Counted from the first letter of the stretch, positions 17,379 through 29,382 are shown. The stretch is 32,299 nt of DNA from a candidate division BRC1 bacterium HGW-BRC1-1 (GCA_002842095.1 PHCB01000023.1:1-32299), one strand, 5' to 3'. Numbers and translations are program-made. Notes: a model not told the origin generated them from the sequence alone.

Positions 17379-17469
17379 TGACGCAAAGACGCGAAGGGCG
17401 CAAAGAAATGTTAAAATTTTAGTTCTGATTTTCCTTTGCGTTCTTCGCGTCTTTGCGTCATTGTTTTTC
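17379..17469 (+). terminator. Long hairpin made of two inverted family A repeats, then a T-rich tract
   Basis: Arm 17379-17408 (TGACGCAAAGACGCGAAGGG, then CGCAAAGAAA) is complementary to arm 17431-17460 at 27 of 30 positions, with two further G-T wobbles. The loop is 22 nt and AT-rich. TTGTTTTTC follows directly. It starts 24 nt after the Dus stop. As RNA it would be a very stable stem-loop with a U-rich tail, so it can act as a terminator or 3'-end stabiliser. It is also the only place in the window where two family A units face each other. Confidence 0.75.
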
Positions 17470-17611
17470 ATTCTCAGACAGGGATCCGTTTCCCCTTGCA
17501 TTCTGCTCTTAAATTTCTTTGATGGTGCCTCAGTTCGCGCTGATCATGTTGATGATGCCCCGCTGCCTTTGTTCGGGCTGGGGTTTTCTGCTCCCGGAGG
17601 TTTAACAGCTC

Positions 17612-18736
17612 ATGCCATATCGATACACCATCAAACAGGTCGTGGACAAGACCGGTTTGGAAGAGAGCGAGATTCGCTGGTACGAGAACGCCTTTGGCGA
17701 GTTTCTCACGTTCAGCGAAATGGGGTTGGGGAAGAACGAGTTTTCCGAGGATCACATCGCGCTGTTCTCGCGCATCAAGGATCTCGTGCACAAGCGCGGG
17801 TTCACGGTGGCCGAGGTGCGGCGCGAGCTGAAGCAGTCGCTTCAGGCGATCCGCGAGAAGCAGCCGACGCCGGTCCGCGGCCCCGGTTACGCCCGGGTCA
17901 TCGCGGTGACCAGTGGCAAGGGCGGCGTGGGCAAGACAAGCTTCACCGTAAATCTGGCTGTGAGCATCGCCCAGACGGGACGCAAAGTGGCAATCTTTGA
18001 CGCGGACCTCGGGCTGGCCAATGTTCACATCCTGATGGGTGTGAAGCCACGGTTTAACCTGTCGCATCTGGTGCAGGGTAATTTTTCGCTGGAGGACATC
18101 ATCACACGCGGTCCCCTCGACATACAGGTGATATCCGGCGGACAGGGTGTGCGCGAGCTGGCCAACCTGACCGACGAGCAACGGCGCCTGTTACTGCGCC
18201 AGATGGACAAGCTGGAGCGCGACGTGGACGTGTTGCTGGTGGACACGGGCGCGGGCATCAGCGAGAATGTTTTGCGGTTTGCGGGGTTCGCTGATGAGGT
18301 GATCGCCGTGACAACGCCCAATATTGCCGCCAACGCAGACTGCTTTTCCATCATCCGCATCCTGCTGGAGATGGACCCCAACGCCCGCATTGGCGTGGTG
18401 ACGAACATGGCCGAGGATATGTACGCGGCGAAGAACGTCTTCAACAAACTGCAGACGGCCAGCCGTCAGGTGCTCAACTACGACCTGAACGACCTGGGTT
18501 ATGTGGTGGCCAGCGAGCAGATGAAGGTGGCCACGGAGAAGCGCACGCCGGTGGTGTTCGCGTATCCCAACGACCCCGTAACGCACTGCTTCAAGCGCAT
18601 CGTCGACACGGTTTTCAACCACAACGTGTTTATGAACGAGCGCAAGGAATCGAGTTTCTCAGACCTCATGGGCGCCTTGAAACGCAACATGACCGGTCTG
18701 CCCGCCACGGCTTCGCGCCGTACGGCGGTGATGTAA
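17612..18736 (+). CDS. MerR-like HTH fused to FlhG/MinD-type ParA ATPase
   Basis: A 374-residue protein in two parts. Residues 1-85 (YTIKQVVDKTGLEESEIRWYE, then a recognition-like RIKDLVHKRGFTVAEVRREL) resemble a MerR winged helix. Residues about 92-350 are a MinD/FlhG ATPase: deviant Walker A KGGVGKTS (K103, K108), FDADLGLANVHILMG, VDTGAGIS, and TTPNIAANADCFSIIRIL. FlhG and MinD position structures at the pole or midcell by ATP-dependent dimerisation on the membrane. The very C-terminus is basic (ASRRTAVM) rather than an evident MinD amphipathic helix. A good GGAGG lies 12 nt before the ATG at 17612. No flagellar gene is in the window. The next two genes on the same strand encode a tiny membrane protein and an AAA ATPase. 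Confidence 0.9.
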   Translation: MPYRYTIKQVVDKTGLEESEIRWYENAFGEFLTFSEMGLGKNEFSEDHIALFSRIKDLVHKRGFTVAEVRRELKQSLQAIREKQPTPVRGPGYARVIAVTSGKGGVGKTSFTVNLAVSIAQTGRKVAIFDADLGLANVHILMGVKPRFNLSHLVQGNFSLEDIITRGPLDIQVISGGQGVRELANLTDEQRRLLLRQMDKLERDVDVLLVDTGAGISENVLRFAGFADEVIAVTTPNIAANADCFSIIRILLEMDPNARIGVVTNMAEDMYAAKNVFNKLQTASRQVLNYDLNDLGYVVASEQMKVATEKRTPVVFAYPNDPVTHCFKRIVDTVFNHNVFMNERKESSFSDLMGALKRNMTGLPATASRRTAVM

Positions 18737-18752
18737 CGCACCACCGCAAGTA

Positions 18753-18770
18753 GCCGTGCGCTGGCACGGC
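18753..18770. other. Perfect 7-bp hairpin in the gap after the FlhG-like gene
   Basis: GCCGTGC-GCTG-GCACGGC lies 16 nt after the stop at 18736. No T-run follows, so it is not a classic terminator; it may protect the mRNA end or be a processing site upstream of the 40-aa membrane peptide gene. Confidence 0.35.
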
Positions 18771-18848
18771 AACCCGCCCGTCACGTTTCCGTGCTGAATC
18801 TGGCCCGGAACGCATGAAGGCAAAAGATTAAGGAGCAAACGAAGCATT

Positions 18849-18971
18849 ATGAAGGACACAAAGAAACAAGCTGCCGAGAGCATCATGGTCAGCTTCCTTG
18901 TAGCGGCGGCGGGCCTGTCCGTTGTCTGTATCACGCTGTACCTCACCCTGGTGGAACAGGCTGGTTTATAA
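18849..18971 (+). CDS. 40-aa single-pass membrane peptide
   Basis: ATG at 18849, TAA at 18969-18971. The peptide starts MKDTKKQAAESIMVSFLV. It has a charged, Lys-rich N-terminus (residues 1-11), one hydrophobic stretch from about residue 12 to 35, and a short tail (EQAGL), the usual plan of a small inner-membrane protein with its N-terminus inside. AAGGAG lies about 13 nt upstream, longer than ideal. It sits between the FlhG-like gene and the ExeA-type ATPase gene on the same strand, with gaps of 112 and 111 nt. Being so short it has little family signal; I do not recognise it. It could anchor or regulate one of the neighbouring ATPases. Confidence 0.6.
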   Translation: MKDTKKQAAESIMVSFLVAAAGLSVVCITLYLTLVEQAGL

Positions 18972-19082
18972 TAGCCTGACCGGCCCCCACGGCCTGACAC
19001 GCATTAAAACAATCTCCCGTTGATAGACGGGCACCGGCCGGCAGTTTGGCCCGGGCCCGCTCCCGAAGGAAAGGCACGCCCC

Positions 19083-19943
19083 ATGGCTGAATCGTTTCAG
19101 GTTGTGGATCTGGTTGATAGTTCCCGCGCGGACGCCGGTGAGCCGATTGATGAACGCACGCAGTTGGCGGTGCGGCATTTCCGTTTTCGCGAGAACCCCT
19201 TCCCCGACAGCGTCGATCCGCGCTTTTTCTTCCGCACCGAGGCACACGAAGACGCCTACATTCACATGCACCAGTGCATCGAGGAGCATGTGGCGGTGGG
19301 CCTGACGACAGCACCCAGCGGCACGGGCAAGACGCTGCTCACGCAAATTTTGCTGAACGAGATGGACCCCGCACGCATCGAGCCGGCGCTGGTGCTGGCG
19401 TGGCCGGGCATGTCGCGCACGGGGCTGTTGCGCGAACTGGCCGCCGAGATGGGGATCGACGATCTGTCGCCGCGGGCCACGATGCACCAGGCCATGAGCG
19501 CGATCCAGGAGCGCATCGTGGCGCTGCACCGCGAGGGGCGCAAGCTGGTGGTGATGATTGACGAATGCCACTTCCTCGGCCACGAGCCGTTGCAGATGAT
19601 CCGCACGCTGTCGAACATTGAATTGCCCGAGCGCAAGCTGGTGACGATTCTGCTGTTCGCCGAGGAGAGTTTCCTGACCAAGATGGACAAGCCGCAATAC
19701 GCGTCGCTGTTCAACCGCATGTTCGTGCGCGCGCACCTGCGCCCGCTCACGGCCAGCGAAACCCAGCAGTACATCAAGTTCCGTTGTCTGGTGGGAGGCG
19801 GCAGTGCGTCGGTTTTCTCCGAAGATTTTTATGGTGCGGTGCACGAAGCATCGAAGGGCATCCCCCGCGAGATAAACCGCCTGTGCCACGCGGCGTTGTT
19901 CGCCGCCGCCCGCGAAGGCGCGCCGAAGGTAACCGGGCTGTGA
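19083..19943 (+). CDS. ExeA/GspA-type AAA ATPase
   Basis: A 286-residue ATPase of the AAA_22 group, which includes the ExeA/GspA proteins that help type II secretin assembly and transposition ATPases such as TnsC/IstB-like helpers. It shows the NPFPDSVDPRFFF entry segment typical of ExeA-like proteins, Walker A APSGTGKT (K83), Walker B VVMIDECHFL (D160, E161), and a C-terminal helical lid (SKGIPREINRLCHAAL), also typical. No peptidoglycan-binding domain or membrane segment follows, unlike full ExeA. I chose ATG 19083 over a TTG at 19020 because AAGGAAAGG lies upstream and the first 21 residues of the longer form look non-coding. There is no transposase nearby, so a surface or secretion role is more likely than transposition. 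Confidence 0.85.
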   Translation: MAESFQVVDLVDSSRADAGEPIDERTQLAVRHFRFRENPFPDSVDPRFFFRTEAHEDAYIHMHQCIEEHVAVGLTTAPSGTGKTLLTQILLNEMDPARIEPALVLAWPGMSRTGLLRELAAEMGIDDLSPRATMHQAMSAIQERIVALHREGRKLVVMIDECHFLGHEPLQMIRTLSNIELPERKLVTILLFAEESFLTKMDKPQYASLFNRMFVRAHLRPLTASETQQYIKFRCLVGGGSASVFSEDFYGAVHEASKGIPREINRLCHAALFAAAREGAPKVTGL

Positions 19944-19951
19944 AAAAGCAT

Positions 19952-19981
19952 TAGACGCAAAGTCGCAAAGAGCGCAAAGAA
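19952..19981 (+). repeat. Dispersed GACGCAAAG repeat, family A
   Basis: TTAGACGCAAAGTCGCAAAG followed by AGCGCAAAGA. It begins 8 nt after the stop codon of the ExeA-type ATPase gene, in sense orientation. It is nearly identical to the copy after the Gfo/Idh/MocA gene (24181-24212, minus), including the TTAGACGCAAAGTCGC core. Confidence 0.85.
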
Positions 19982-20050
19982 AAGCAAAAGACTTCAGAGT
20001 AAAAAAATTGGAGGATACCACCTTTTCTGCTTTTCTTAACCGCCCACTCT

Positions 20051-20074
20051 GTCCATTTCGTCCATATCGTCCAT
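20051..20074 (+). repeat. Dispersed 9-bp-period repeat, family B
   Basis: GTCCATTTCGTCCATATCG followed by TCCAT, then a C-rich run. Same element as 28011-28057 and, inverted, 9654-9677. It lies about 108 nt after the ATPase stop and 95 nt before the glycosyltransferase start, so it may belong to either the 3' or the 5' side. Confidence 0.8.
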
Positions 20075-20169
20075 CCCCCCTCAGCCCCCTGCCCCCACCG
20101 CCGCCTTTCACTTCCTCGCCGCTTTCATCCAGAAAACGCTTGTGATCTGCTGTATCATCGCGCTTTTTG

Positions 20170-24137
<3,968 letters not shown>

Positions 24138-24140
24138 ACC

Positions 24141-24160
24141 TAATTATTAATAAATAATTA
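24141..24160. terminator. AT-only palindrome between convergent genes
   Basis: TAATTATT-AATA-AATAATTA, a perfect 8-bp inverted repeat without any G or C, in a 43-nt AT-only stretch between ligA (plus) and the Gfo/Idh/MocA gene (minus). The stem is weak as RNA; the site may instead be a bidirectional transcription end or a protein-binding AT patch. Confidence 0.3.
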
Positions 24161-24180
24161 AAATAAATTTAAAGTTTATT

Positions 24181-24212
24181 CTTTGCGCCCTTTGCGACTT
24201 TGCGTCTAAGGT
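24181..24212 (-). repeat. Dispersed GACGCAAAG repeat, family A
   Basis: Read on the minus strand: CCTTAGACGCAAAGTCGC then AAAGGGCGCAAAG. It begins about 12 nt after the stop codon of the minus-strand Gfo/Idh/MocA gene, in its sense orientation, and nearly equals the copy at 19952. Confidence 0.85.
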
Positions 24213-24223
24213 TTTACTTCGCT

Positions 24224-25498
24224 TTACAGCGCCGTGTTGAACTCTGACGCGAAATTTACCGTGCGGTTTTCCGCCCGGGCGGCCTCTGCGGCGAAGGATA
24301 GCAGATGCCCTTCCAGCGCGATCTGCAGACCCCGGTCCAGTTCGGCGCGGTTGTCTTCGCGCAGGCAGCGCGTGAAGTGTTTGATTCCCCCTGCGTCGCC
24401 GCCCATGTGGGCGCCGGCTTCGTCGTTGGTAATGTTGAACTCCAGCGATTCGGGGTCCGACCAGTTGGCCGCCACAAAGCGCTGCACTTTGATGACGCCA
24501 CGCTCGGCGTGTCCCGACAGTTCTCCCTCGGATCCAAGGACGCGGATGGTGCGGTAAGGATACACCGTGTGAGCCCGCACTGCGAAGTCTACCAATGTGC
24601 CGTTGGCAAACGTGGCCACCACGATCTGTTCGTCCACTGCCGTATTGTCGCAGCGGTACACGCAACGCCCGAACGGACTGGTGCCGAGTACGGCCCGGCG
24701 CGCCTCGCGGGATTTATCCAGACTGATCACGCTCACGGGCCATTCGGAAGTTTCTCCACCGTATAATTTCTCGGCGTTGAAGGCACAGGTTTCGGCCACC
24801 GGGCAACCCTCGATGCAAAACTTCGGCGCGCCCTCGGGCATGTTCTCGCGACGGAAAAGCAGCAGGTCGCCGCGGCTGTTCACTTCCACCGGCGGCACAT
24901 CCAACAGCCAGCGAACAAGGTCCATGTCGTGGCAGCACTTCGTCAAAATCAGCGGACCGCTCTTCTCCACCACACCCCAGTTGCCGCGCACGAAACTGTG
25001 GGCGAAATGCCAGGATGCCACATTCTCCGACATTGAAACCGCGAGCGGACGCCCGATGGCACCGGCGTCTATCTGCTCTTTAACTTTTTTATAAAACGGG
25101 GTGAAGCGAAGGGGTGTGCAGATCATCACTGCGCGACCCGTTTTGCGCGCCACCCGCACAATCTCGCGGCAACCTTCCACAGTGGTGGCCATGGGTTTTT
25201 CCAGAAACAGATCGTATCCCGCTTCAAGTGCTGCGGTGGCCGACTCCAGATGCTCGAGGTCCATGGTGGCATTGACGCAGGCCGGGGCCAGAAGGGGTTG
25301 TGCGAACATCTCCTTCCACGAAGTAAACTGCCGCTCGACGGGGATGCCATGTTGTTCCGCAAAACGCTTGCGACGTCCTTCGTGGGGTTCCGCCACGGCG
25401 GTAAATTTCAACTCGTCGGGATTTTTGAGGGCGAGGTTTCCAAAAGCGTCGGTGCCGCGCTGGCCAGCACCCACCAGAACTGCTTCAATGGGTTTCAT
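24224..25498 (-). CDS. Gfo/Idh/MocA-family oxidoreductase
   Basis: A 424-residue NAD(P)-dependent sugar or inositol oxidoreductase. The N-terminal Rossmann fold opens with EAVLVGAGQRGTDAFG, followed by AVAEPHEGRRKRFAEQHGIP and the family signature FLEKPMATT (K101). The C-terminal sheet domain contains KCCHDMDLVRWLL and a cysteine cluster CIEGCPVAETC (about residues 228-240), which may hold zinc. The start is ATG 25498, giving the Rossmann strand directly; a TTG at 25540 would add an unsupported leader. It is divergent from the heparinase-like gene, which suggests joint use on a uronic-acid or amino-sugar polymer, but the substrate is not visible. No signal peptide, so cytoplasmic. Confidence 0.93.
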   Translation of the reverse strand: MKPIEAVLVGAGQRGTDAFGNLALKNPDELKFTAVAEPHEGRRKRFAEQHGIPVERQFTSWKEMFAQPLLAPACVNATMDLEHLESATAALEAGYDLFLEKPMATTVEGCREIVRVARKTGRAVMICTPLRFTPFYKKVKEQIDAGAIGRPLAVSMSENVASWHFAHSFVRGNWGVVEKSGPLILTKCCHDMDLVRWLLDVPPVEVNSRGDLLLFRRENMPEGAPKFCIEGCPVAETCAFNAEKLYGGETSEWPVSVISLDKSREARRAVLGTSPFGRCVYRCDNTAVDEQIVVATFANGTLVDFAVRAHTVYPYRTIRVLGSEGELSGHAERGVIKVQRFVAANWSDPESLEFNITNDEAGAHMGGDAGGIKHFTRCLREDNRAELDRGLQIALEGHLLSFAAEAARAENRTVNFASEFNTAL

Positions 25499-25680
25499 GG
25501 AGGAAAATGCCTTGCAGGTTGAAAAATGTGTGCGAATCAATTACGGTGCTAAAATAAAGAATGGGTGAAATTCGGCGGTTTTTCCGTAATCTAATTTCTT
25601 TCATTTTATTTTCTGAAGCTAAACGCTTCATTGTCTTCATTTTAAGCTTGAGCGCAATACGCGGTCAGACCTTTTGTGAA

Positions 25681-25697
25681 GGCAGTAATTGACTGCC
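25681..25697. promoter_or_regulatory. Short inverted repeat ahead of the heparinase-like gene
   Basis: GGCAGT-AATTG-ACTGCC, a perfect 6-bp dyad 29 nt before the chosen ATG (25727), within the 228-nt divergent gap. A second hairpin, GAAGC-TAAAC-GCTTC, lies near 25615-25630. Either could be an operator for the divergent pair; no promoter boxes can be assigned with confidence. Confidence 0.3.
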
Positions 25698-25726
25698 GAT
25701 TTCATTCGAGGGATCCACGCTTCAAA

Positions 25727-27919
25727 ATGAGTCTTAAACCTGTAACACAGCTGTCGTGGGATCACTTCTCTCCCCCGCCCATGACACCGCTACCACCGGC
25801 TGTCACTGCGTTGACAAACCCTCCGTTACTCCACTGGAGCCCTGACCCTGCGGCCGAGGGGGGCTATCGGGTTATGATGGATTGTGGTGATCGCCCGGTT
25901 GATCTGACCACCCGAAACAATTACTTCATGCCCCACGCCGCCGTTCGCAACGGCGCATGTCGCATTCTCATTATACCCCTGGCCGCCGATGGCACCGAGG
26001 CGGGCCCTCCGCTTAACTTTAGCCACACCATTCCCGAGACCGCCTGGACCGCCCCACCCCCGAGGCTGGCTCCGTCCAAATCCATCGCGCTGGGGCACCT
26101 TCTGGCAACTCCCTCGCAGATTGATACGCTGCGCTCGGCTGAAGCCCCCCGCGCCCAACTGCGGGACGATCTCATGGCAGCGGCCGCCGCGCCCAATCCG
26201 CTTCTTCCGGCGGGCCAACCCGTGGTCGAGCCGGAGCGCTACCCCGATGGTGTCTGGAATTTCGACCTCTGGCACCGCGGCAACCAACTTTGCTTTGCCA
26301 TCGAGGACACCATCCTCGCGTCCACTCTCGCCTGGTTGGTCACCGACGACGAAACCCACCGCGTCCGCGCGCTGGACCTGATGCTGCAAGTGAGCGCATG
26401 GGACCCCAGCGGCTCCACCGGCGTGTGGGAAAATGACCACAGCGCGCAGGCCCTGCTGCACGCGCTGGCCCTGGGTTTCGATGCCCACCGCGAGCACCTC
26501 ACCCCATCAGAAACGAAGCACATAACAGACGCCATGGCGGCTCGCGCAGAGGATATTTACGGCCTCCTGAATCCTTTCCTCGCCAAAAACCTCAGCCCCG
26601 GTTCCATGAACAACCCCGACAACAACCATCCATGGTTTGTGGCCTCGGCCATGGGCATTGCGGGACTCGCCCTGGCGGGGTGTGACCCCATGGCGCGCCG
26701 CTGGGCGGACTGGGCACTGCATCTTTTCTGGGGAAATTTCCTCCCGCGCGGCAGCCGCACCGGCGCCTGGCACGAGGGGATCGACTATTGGACCTACACG
26801 CTCTTTTTCGTATTCCAGTTTGCCGACGCCCTGCGAAACGCCTGCGGGGCCGACCTCTACACGCATCCATTTTTGCGCGCCACGGCCTCCTTCAAGGCGC
26901 TCTGCCACCCACCCACCGGACCCTACGTCCCCTTCGGCGATTGTAAACACGCGCCCCCCGGGGCGTTCGACAAACTCATTATGATGCGCCTCGCCTCGGC
27001 GTGCAATAATCCCGTTGCAGCCCGCTACACCGAGGCTGTAGCCGCGCCCATCACCACCGCGCGTTATCTTTTTCACGCCGCCCTGTGGAGCGCCCCCCCC
27101 TCTGCACGCGTCGCAACACCCTTTCCCGGCCTGCCGGCCATTCGCCCCGATACAACCAGCGACAACGTGTGCCACTACGACGACATCGGCTGGATCGTTG
27201 CCGCCACACCCGCCACGGCCACGCGCCCCCGCGAACTTTTCGCCATGCGTTGCGGACCCGCCCGCCCCCATGCCCATGCCGACCAGAACAGTTTCATCCT
27301 TGCCGTGGGCGAGGACAAACTGCTGTGGGATGCCGGGTGGTACGACTCCTACCTCAGCCCCCACCACCGCGATTATTCCAGTCGCAGCGTGGCGCACAAC
27401 ACGATCCTCGTGGACAGTGAAGGCCAACTGCCGGCCGTGAGCGGCGTGGATGGACGCATGATCAGTTTTGCCCACAACATCACCGAGGGGATTGTGGAAG
27501 CCACCGGCGACGCCTCATCGCCTCTCATTTACGGCGGGCGTTTGCAGAAGTTTCTGCGCCACATAACCTATCGCGCGGGGCAATCGCTGGTAGTGTCCGA
27601 CGAGATTATAACGGCGCGCGGCCCCCATCAGCTTTCGTTTTTGCTGCACAGCGGCTTGCCCATCACGTGGGACGCCGCCAACTCGACTCTCTCGGTGCGC
27701 GGTGCGAGCACGCTTTTACGCGCGAAGTTCATCAGTGAGCAGCCTGTTGAGGCGATCCTGCGGACGGAATTCTCAACCCCACCGGGCCTGACCAGTCAGG
27801 TGCTCGATGACGCGGCGGAATACACGCAGCAATATCATCTGGAATTGCGCACCACGCAGCCCGTCGAAAGCTGGTCACCGCGGCTGGAAATAACCCTGCA
27901 ACCCCGGTCTGGCGGGTGA
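25727..27919 (+). CDS. Heparinase II/III-like polysaccharide lyase family protein
   Basis: A 730-residue protein with the plan of heparinase II/III and related alginate or hyaluronate lyases: an N-terminal Fn3-like part (LLHWSPDPAAEGGYRV), an (alpha/alpha) toroid (residues about 130-440, with NNHPWFVASAMG and GAWHEGIDYWTYTLF), and a C-terminal beta-sandwich with the hallmark PHAHADQNSFIL (H515, H517, D519) and SVAHNTILVDSEGQ. Such enzymes cleave uronic-acid polysaccharides by beta-elimination. No signal peptide is seen with ATG 25727 or with the longer GTG at 25676, which is unusual for a lyase acting on external polymers. I prefer 25727 because GAGGG lies upstream. It is divergent from the Gfo/Idh/MocA gene. 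Confidence 0.85.
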   Translation: MSLKPVTQLSWDHFSPPPMTPLPPAVTALTNPPLLHWSPDPAAEGGYRVMMDCGDRPVDLTTRNNYFMPHAAVRNGACRILIIPLAADGTEAGPPLNFSHTIPETAWTAPPPRLAPSKSIALGHLLATPSQIDTLRSAEAPRAQLRDDLMAAAAAPNPLLPAGQPVVEPERYPDGVWNFDLWHRGNQLCFAIEDTILASTLAWLVTDDETHRVRALDLMLQVSAWDPSGSTGVWENDHSAQALLHALALGFDAHREHLTPSETKHITDAMAARAEDIYGLLNPFLAKNLSPGSMNNPDNNHPWFVASAMGIAGLALAGCDPMARRWADWALHLFWGNFLPRGSRTGAWHEGIDYWTYTLFFVFQFADALRNACGADLYTHPFLRATASFKALCHPPTGPYVPFGDCKHAPPGAFDKLIMMRLASACNNPVAARYTEAVAAPITTARYLFHAALWSAPPSARVATPFPGLPAIRPDTTSDNVCHYDDIGWIVAATPATATRPRELFAMRCGPARPHAHADQNSFILAVGEDKLLWDAGWYDSYLSPHHRDYSSRSVAHNTILVDSEGQLPAVSGVDGRMISFAHNITEGIVEATGDASSPLIYGGRLQKFLRHITYRAGQSLVVSDEIITARGPHQLSFLLHSGLPITWDAANSTLSVRGASTLLRAKFISEQPVEAILRTEFSTPPGLTSQVLDDAAEYTQQYHLELRTTQPVESWSPRLEITLQPRSGG

Positions 27920-27953
27920 TTGGTTTTCTCACGCTCTGAATTCGTCCCGCGGC

Positions 27954-27973
27954 GACCGGCGAGGGCGCCGGTC
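27954..27973. other. Perfect GC hairpin after the heparinase-like gene
   Basis: GACCGGCG-AGGG-CGCCGGTC, an 8-bp perfect stem with a 4-nt loop, 34 nt after the stop at 27919. There is no T-run after it, so it is not a standard intrinsic terminator; it may stabilise the 3' end. A related GC block forms the terminator at 29345. Confidence 0.5.
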
Positions 27974-28010
27974 CCACATAAAGCAGAAGCAAAAAACTTC
28001 ACTTCTCCCG

Positions 28011-28057
28011 GTCCATTTCGTCCATCGTGTCCATATCGTCCATATCGTCCCGCCCCC
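28011..28057 (+). repeat. Dispersed 9-bp-period repeat, family B (longest copy)
   Basis: Four TCCATNTCG-type units in a row beginning GTCCATTTCG, followed by a C-rich run. Same family as 20051 and, inverted, 9654. It lies 91 nt after the heparinase-like gene and 111 nt before the DegT-type gene. Confidence 0.8.
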
Positions 28058-28168
28058 CTTCCTTTTTCATCGAATGCTTTGCCGCCTTCTCTTTACCGTT
28101 TGACACGTGCCTTCCACGGACATGCTCTACCGGCGGAAGCGACCATACCACATCTGACAAGTTGACCT

Positions 28169-29335
28169 ATGATCCCGTACTGTAACCTTCAAGCAAGCCA
28201 CGACTCTTTCCTCGAAGATTATTTCAAGGACCTGAAACAACTGTTCGCCGACTGCGACTTCATTGGCGCCGGCTCGAAAAAGGTAGCCGCCTTCGAGGCG
28301 GAATTTGCCGAGTACATGGGCTGCAAACACGCCCTCGGTGTGGCCTCCGGCACCGACGCCTTGCTGCTGCCGCTGCATGCGCTGGGCATCGGCCCGGGCG
28401 ACGAAGTCATCATGTCCACCTTCGGCTTCATCGCCACCGCCGACGTTGTAGTGCGGCTTGGCGGCAAGCCGGTTTTCGTCGACATCGACCCCATCACCTT
28501 CAACCTCGTGCCCTCCCTGGTGGAAGCGGCCATCCCCCCCGCCACCAAGGCCATCATCCCGGTGCATCTGTTCGGCCAGACCTGCGACATGGACGCCATC
28601 ATGGCCATCGCCAGGGAGCGCAACCTGTTCGTGGTGGAAGACGTAGCCCAGGCCTGCGGCAGCGCGGCCTGCGACGGACGCAAGCTGGGCAGCATCGGCG
28701 ACTTCGGCGCGTTCAGTTTTTACCCGACCAAGAACCTCGGCGCCGCCGGCGACGCGGGCATGATCACCACGAACAACGATTCGCACGCCGCCATCATCCG
28801 CGCCTATCGCGACCACGGCCGCACGGCCGACGGCACGTTCGAGCGCATCGGTTACAACAGCCGCCTCGACACCATCCAGGCACTCTACATGCAGTACAAG
28901 CTGCGCGACCTGGACGAAGCCCTGCTCGACCGCGTGGAAAACGCCCGCCTTTACGCGCGCCTGCTGGCGCAGGTTGACAGCCGCGTGGTGCCCCCGGCCG
29001 TGCCCGACGACATGACCAACACGTTCAACTATTACACAATCCGCGTGAAGTGCGCCAGCGAACCCGGACAGGCCAATCTGCGTGACAGCATGCAGGCGTT
29101 CCTGAAAGAGCGCGGCGTGCAGACCGCAATTTATTACCGCCAGTGCATGCACGTTACACCAGCGCTGAGCTTTGTCGGATGCCCCGCGGGTTCGTTCCCG
29201 GTCGCCGAAAAAGCCGCCGACGAAGTGCTGTCGCTGCCCAACTGGCCCGGCATGTCGAAACACCAGATCGAGAAGGTCGCCGCAGCCGTTGTCGAGTTCC
29301 TCGAAAACAACCCCTCGCTGGGCGTTCACCACTAA
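28169..29335 (+). CDS. DegT/DnrJ/EryC1 (WecE/ArnB-type) sugar aminotransferase
   Basis: A 388-residue PLP enzyme that aminates nucleotide-linked keto-sugars for surface polysaccharides. It shows DFIGAGSKKVAAFEAEFAEY, GVASGTDALLLPLHALGIG, STFGFIATADVV, PVHLFGQTCDMD, EDVAQACGS, and the cofactor lysine in FSFYPTKNLGAAGDAG (K188). The C-terminal half is intact (YNSRLDTIQA, the usual substrate-binding block). The ATG at 28169 gives the standard N-terminus MIPYCNLQ. No Shine-Dalgarno is evident. It is monocistronic: a repeat-bearing gap precedes it and a strong terminator follows. A role in making an aminosugar for the cell surface fits the membrane glycosyltransferase at 20170, but they are not linked in an operon. 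Confidence 0.94.
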   Translation: MIPYCNLQASHDSFLEDYFKDLKQLFADCDFIGAGSKKVAAFEAEFAEYMGCKHALGVASGTDALLLPLHALGIGPGDEVIMSTFGFIATADVVVRLGGKPVFVDIDPITFNLVPSLVEAAIPPATKAIIPVHLFGQTCDMDAIMAIARERNLFVVEDVAQACGSAACDGRKLGSIGDFGAFSFYPTKNLGAAGDAGMITTNNDSHAAIIRAYRDHGRTADGTFERIGYNSRLDTIQALYMQYKLRDLDEALLDRVENARLYARLLAQVDSRVVPPAVPDDMTNTFNYYTIRVKCASEPGQANLRDSMQAFLKERGVQTAIYYRQCMHVTPALSFVGCPAGSFPVAEKAADEVLSLPNWPGMSKHQIEKVAAAVVEFLENNPSLGVHH

Positions 29336-29344
29336 ATTAACACA

Positions 29345-29382
29345 GGGTCCGGCGACCACACCGGTCGCCGGACCCCGTTTTT
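29345..29382 (+). terminator. Strong intrinsic terminator after the DegT-type gene
   Basis: GGGTCCGGCGACC (29345-29357) pairs perfectly with GGTCGCCGGACCC (29363-29375) across an ACACC loop, followed by CG and TTTTT (29378-29382). It lies 9 nt after the DegT stop. The RND transporter gene converges on it from the other side (stop at 29410), so the stem may serve both. Confidence 0.9.

Noticed and set aside
16141-17403. 420-codon minus-strand frame opposite the Dus gene
   Set aside because: Antisense to a Dus gene with all motifs; His/Arg/Ala-rich shadow.
19083-19943. Transposition helper (TnsC/IstB-like) as the role of the AAA ATPase
   Set aside because: No transposase, end repeats or target duplication are nearby, and the NPFPDSVDPRFFF entry segment fits the ExeA group better.
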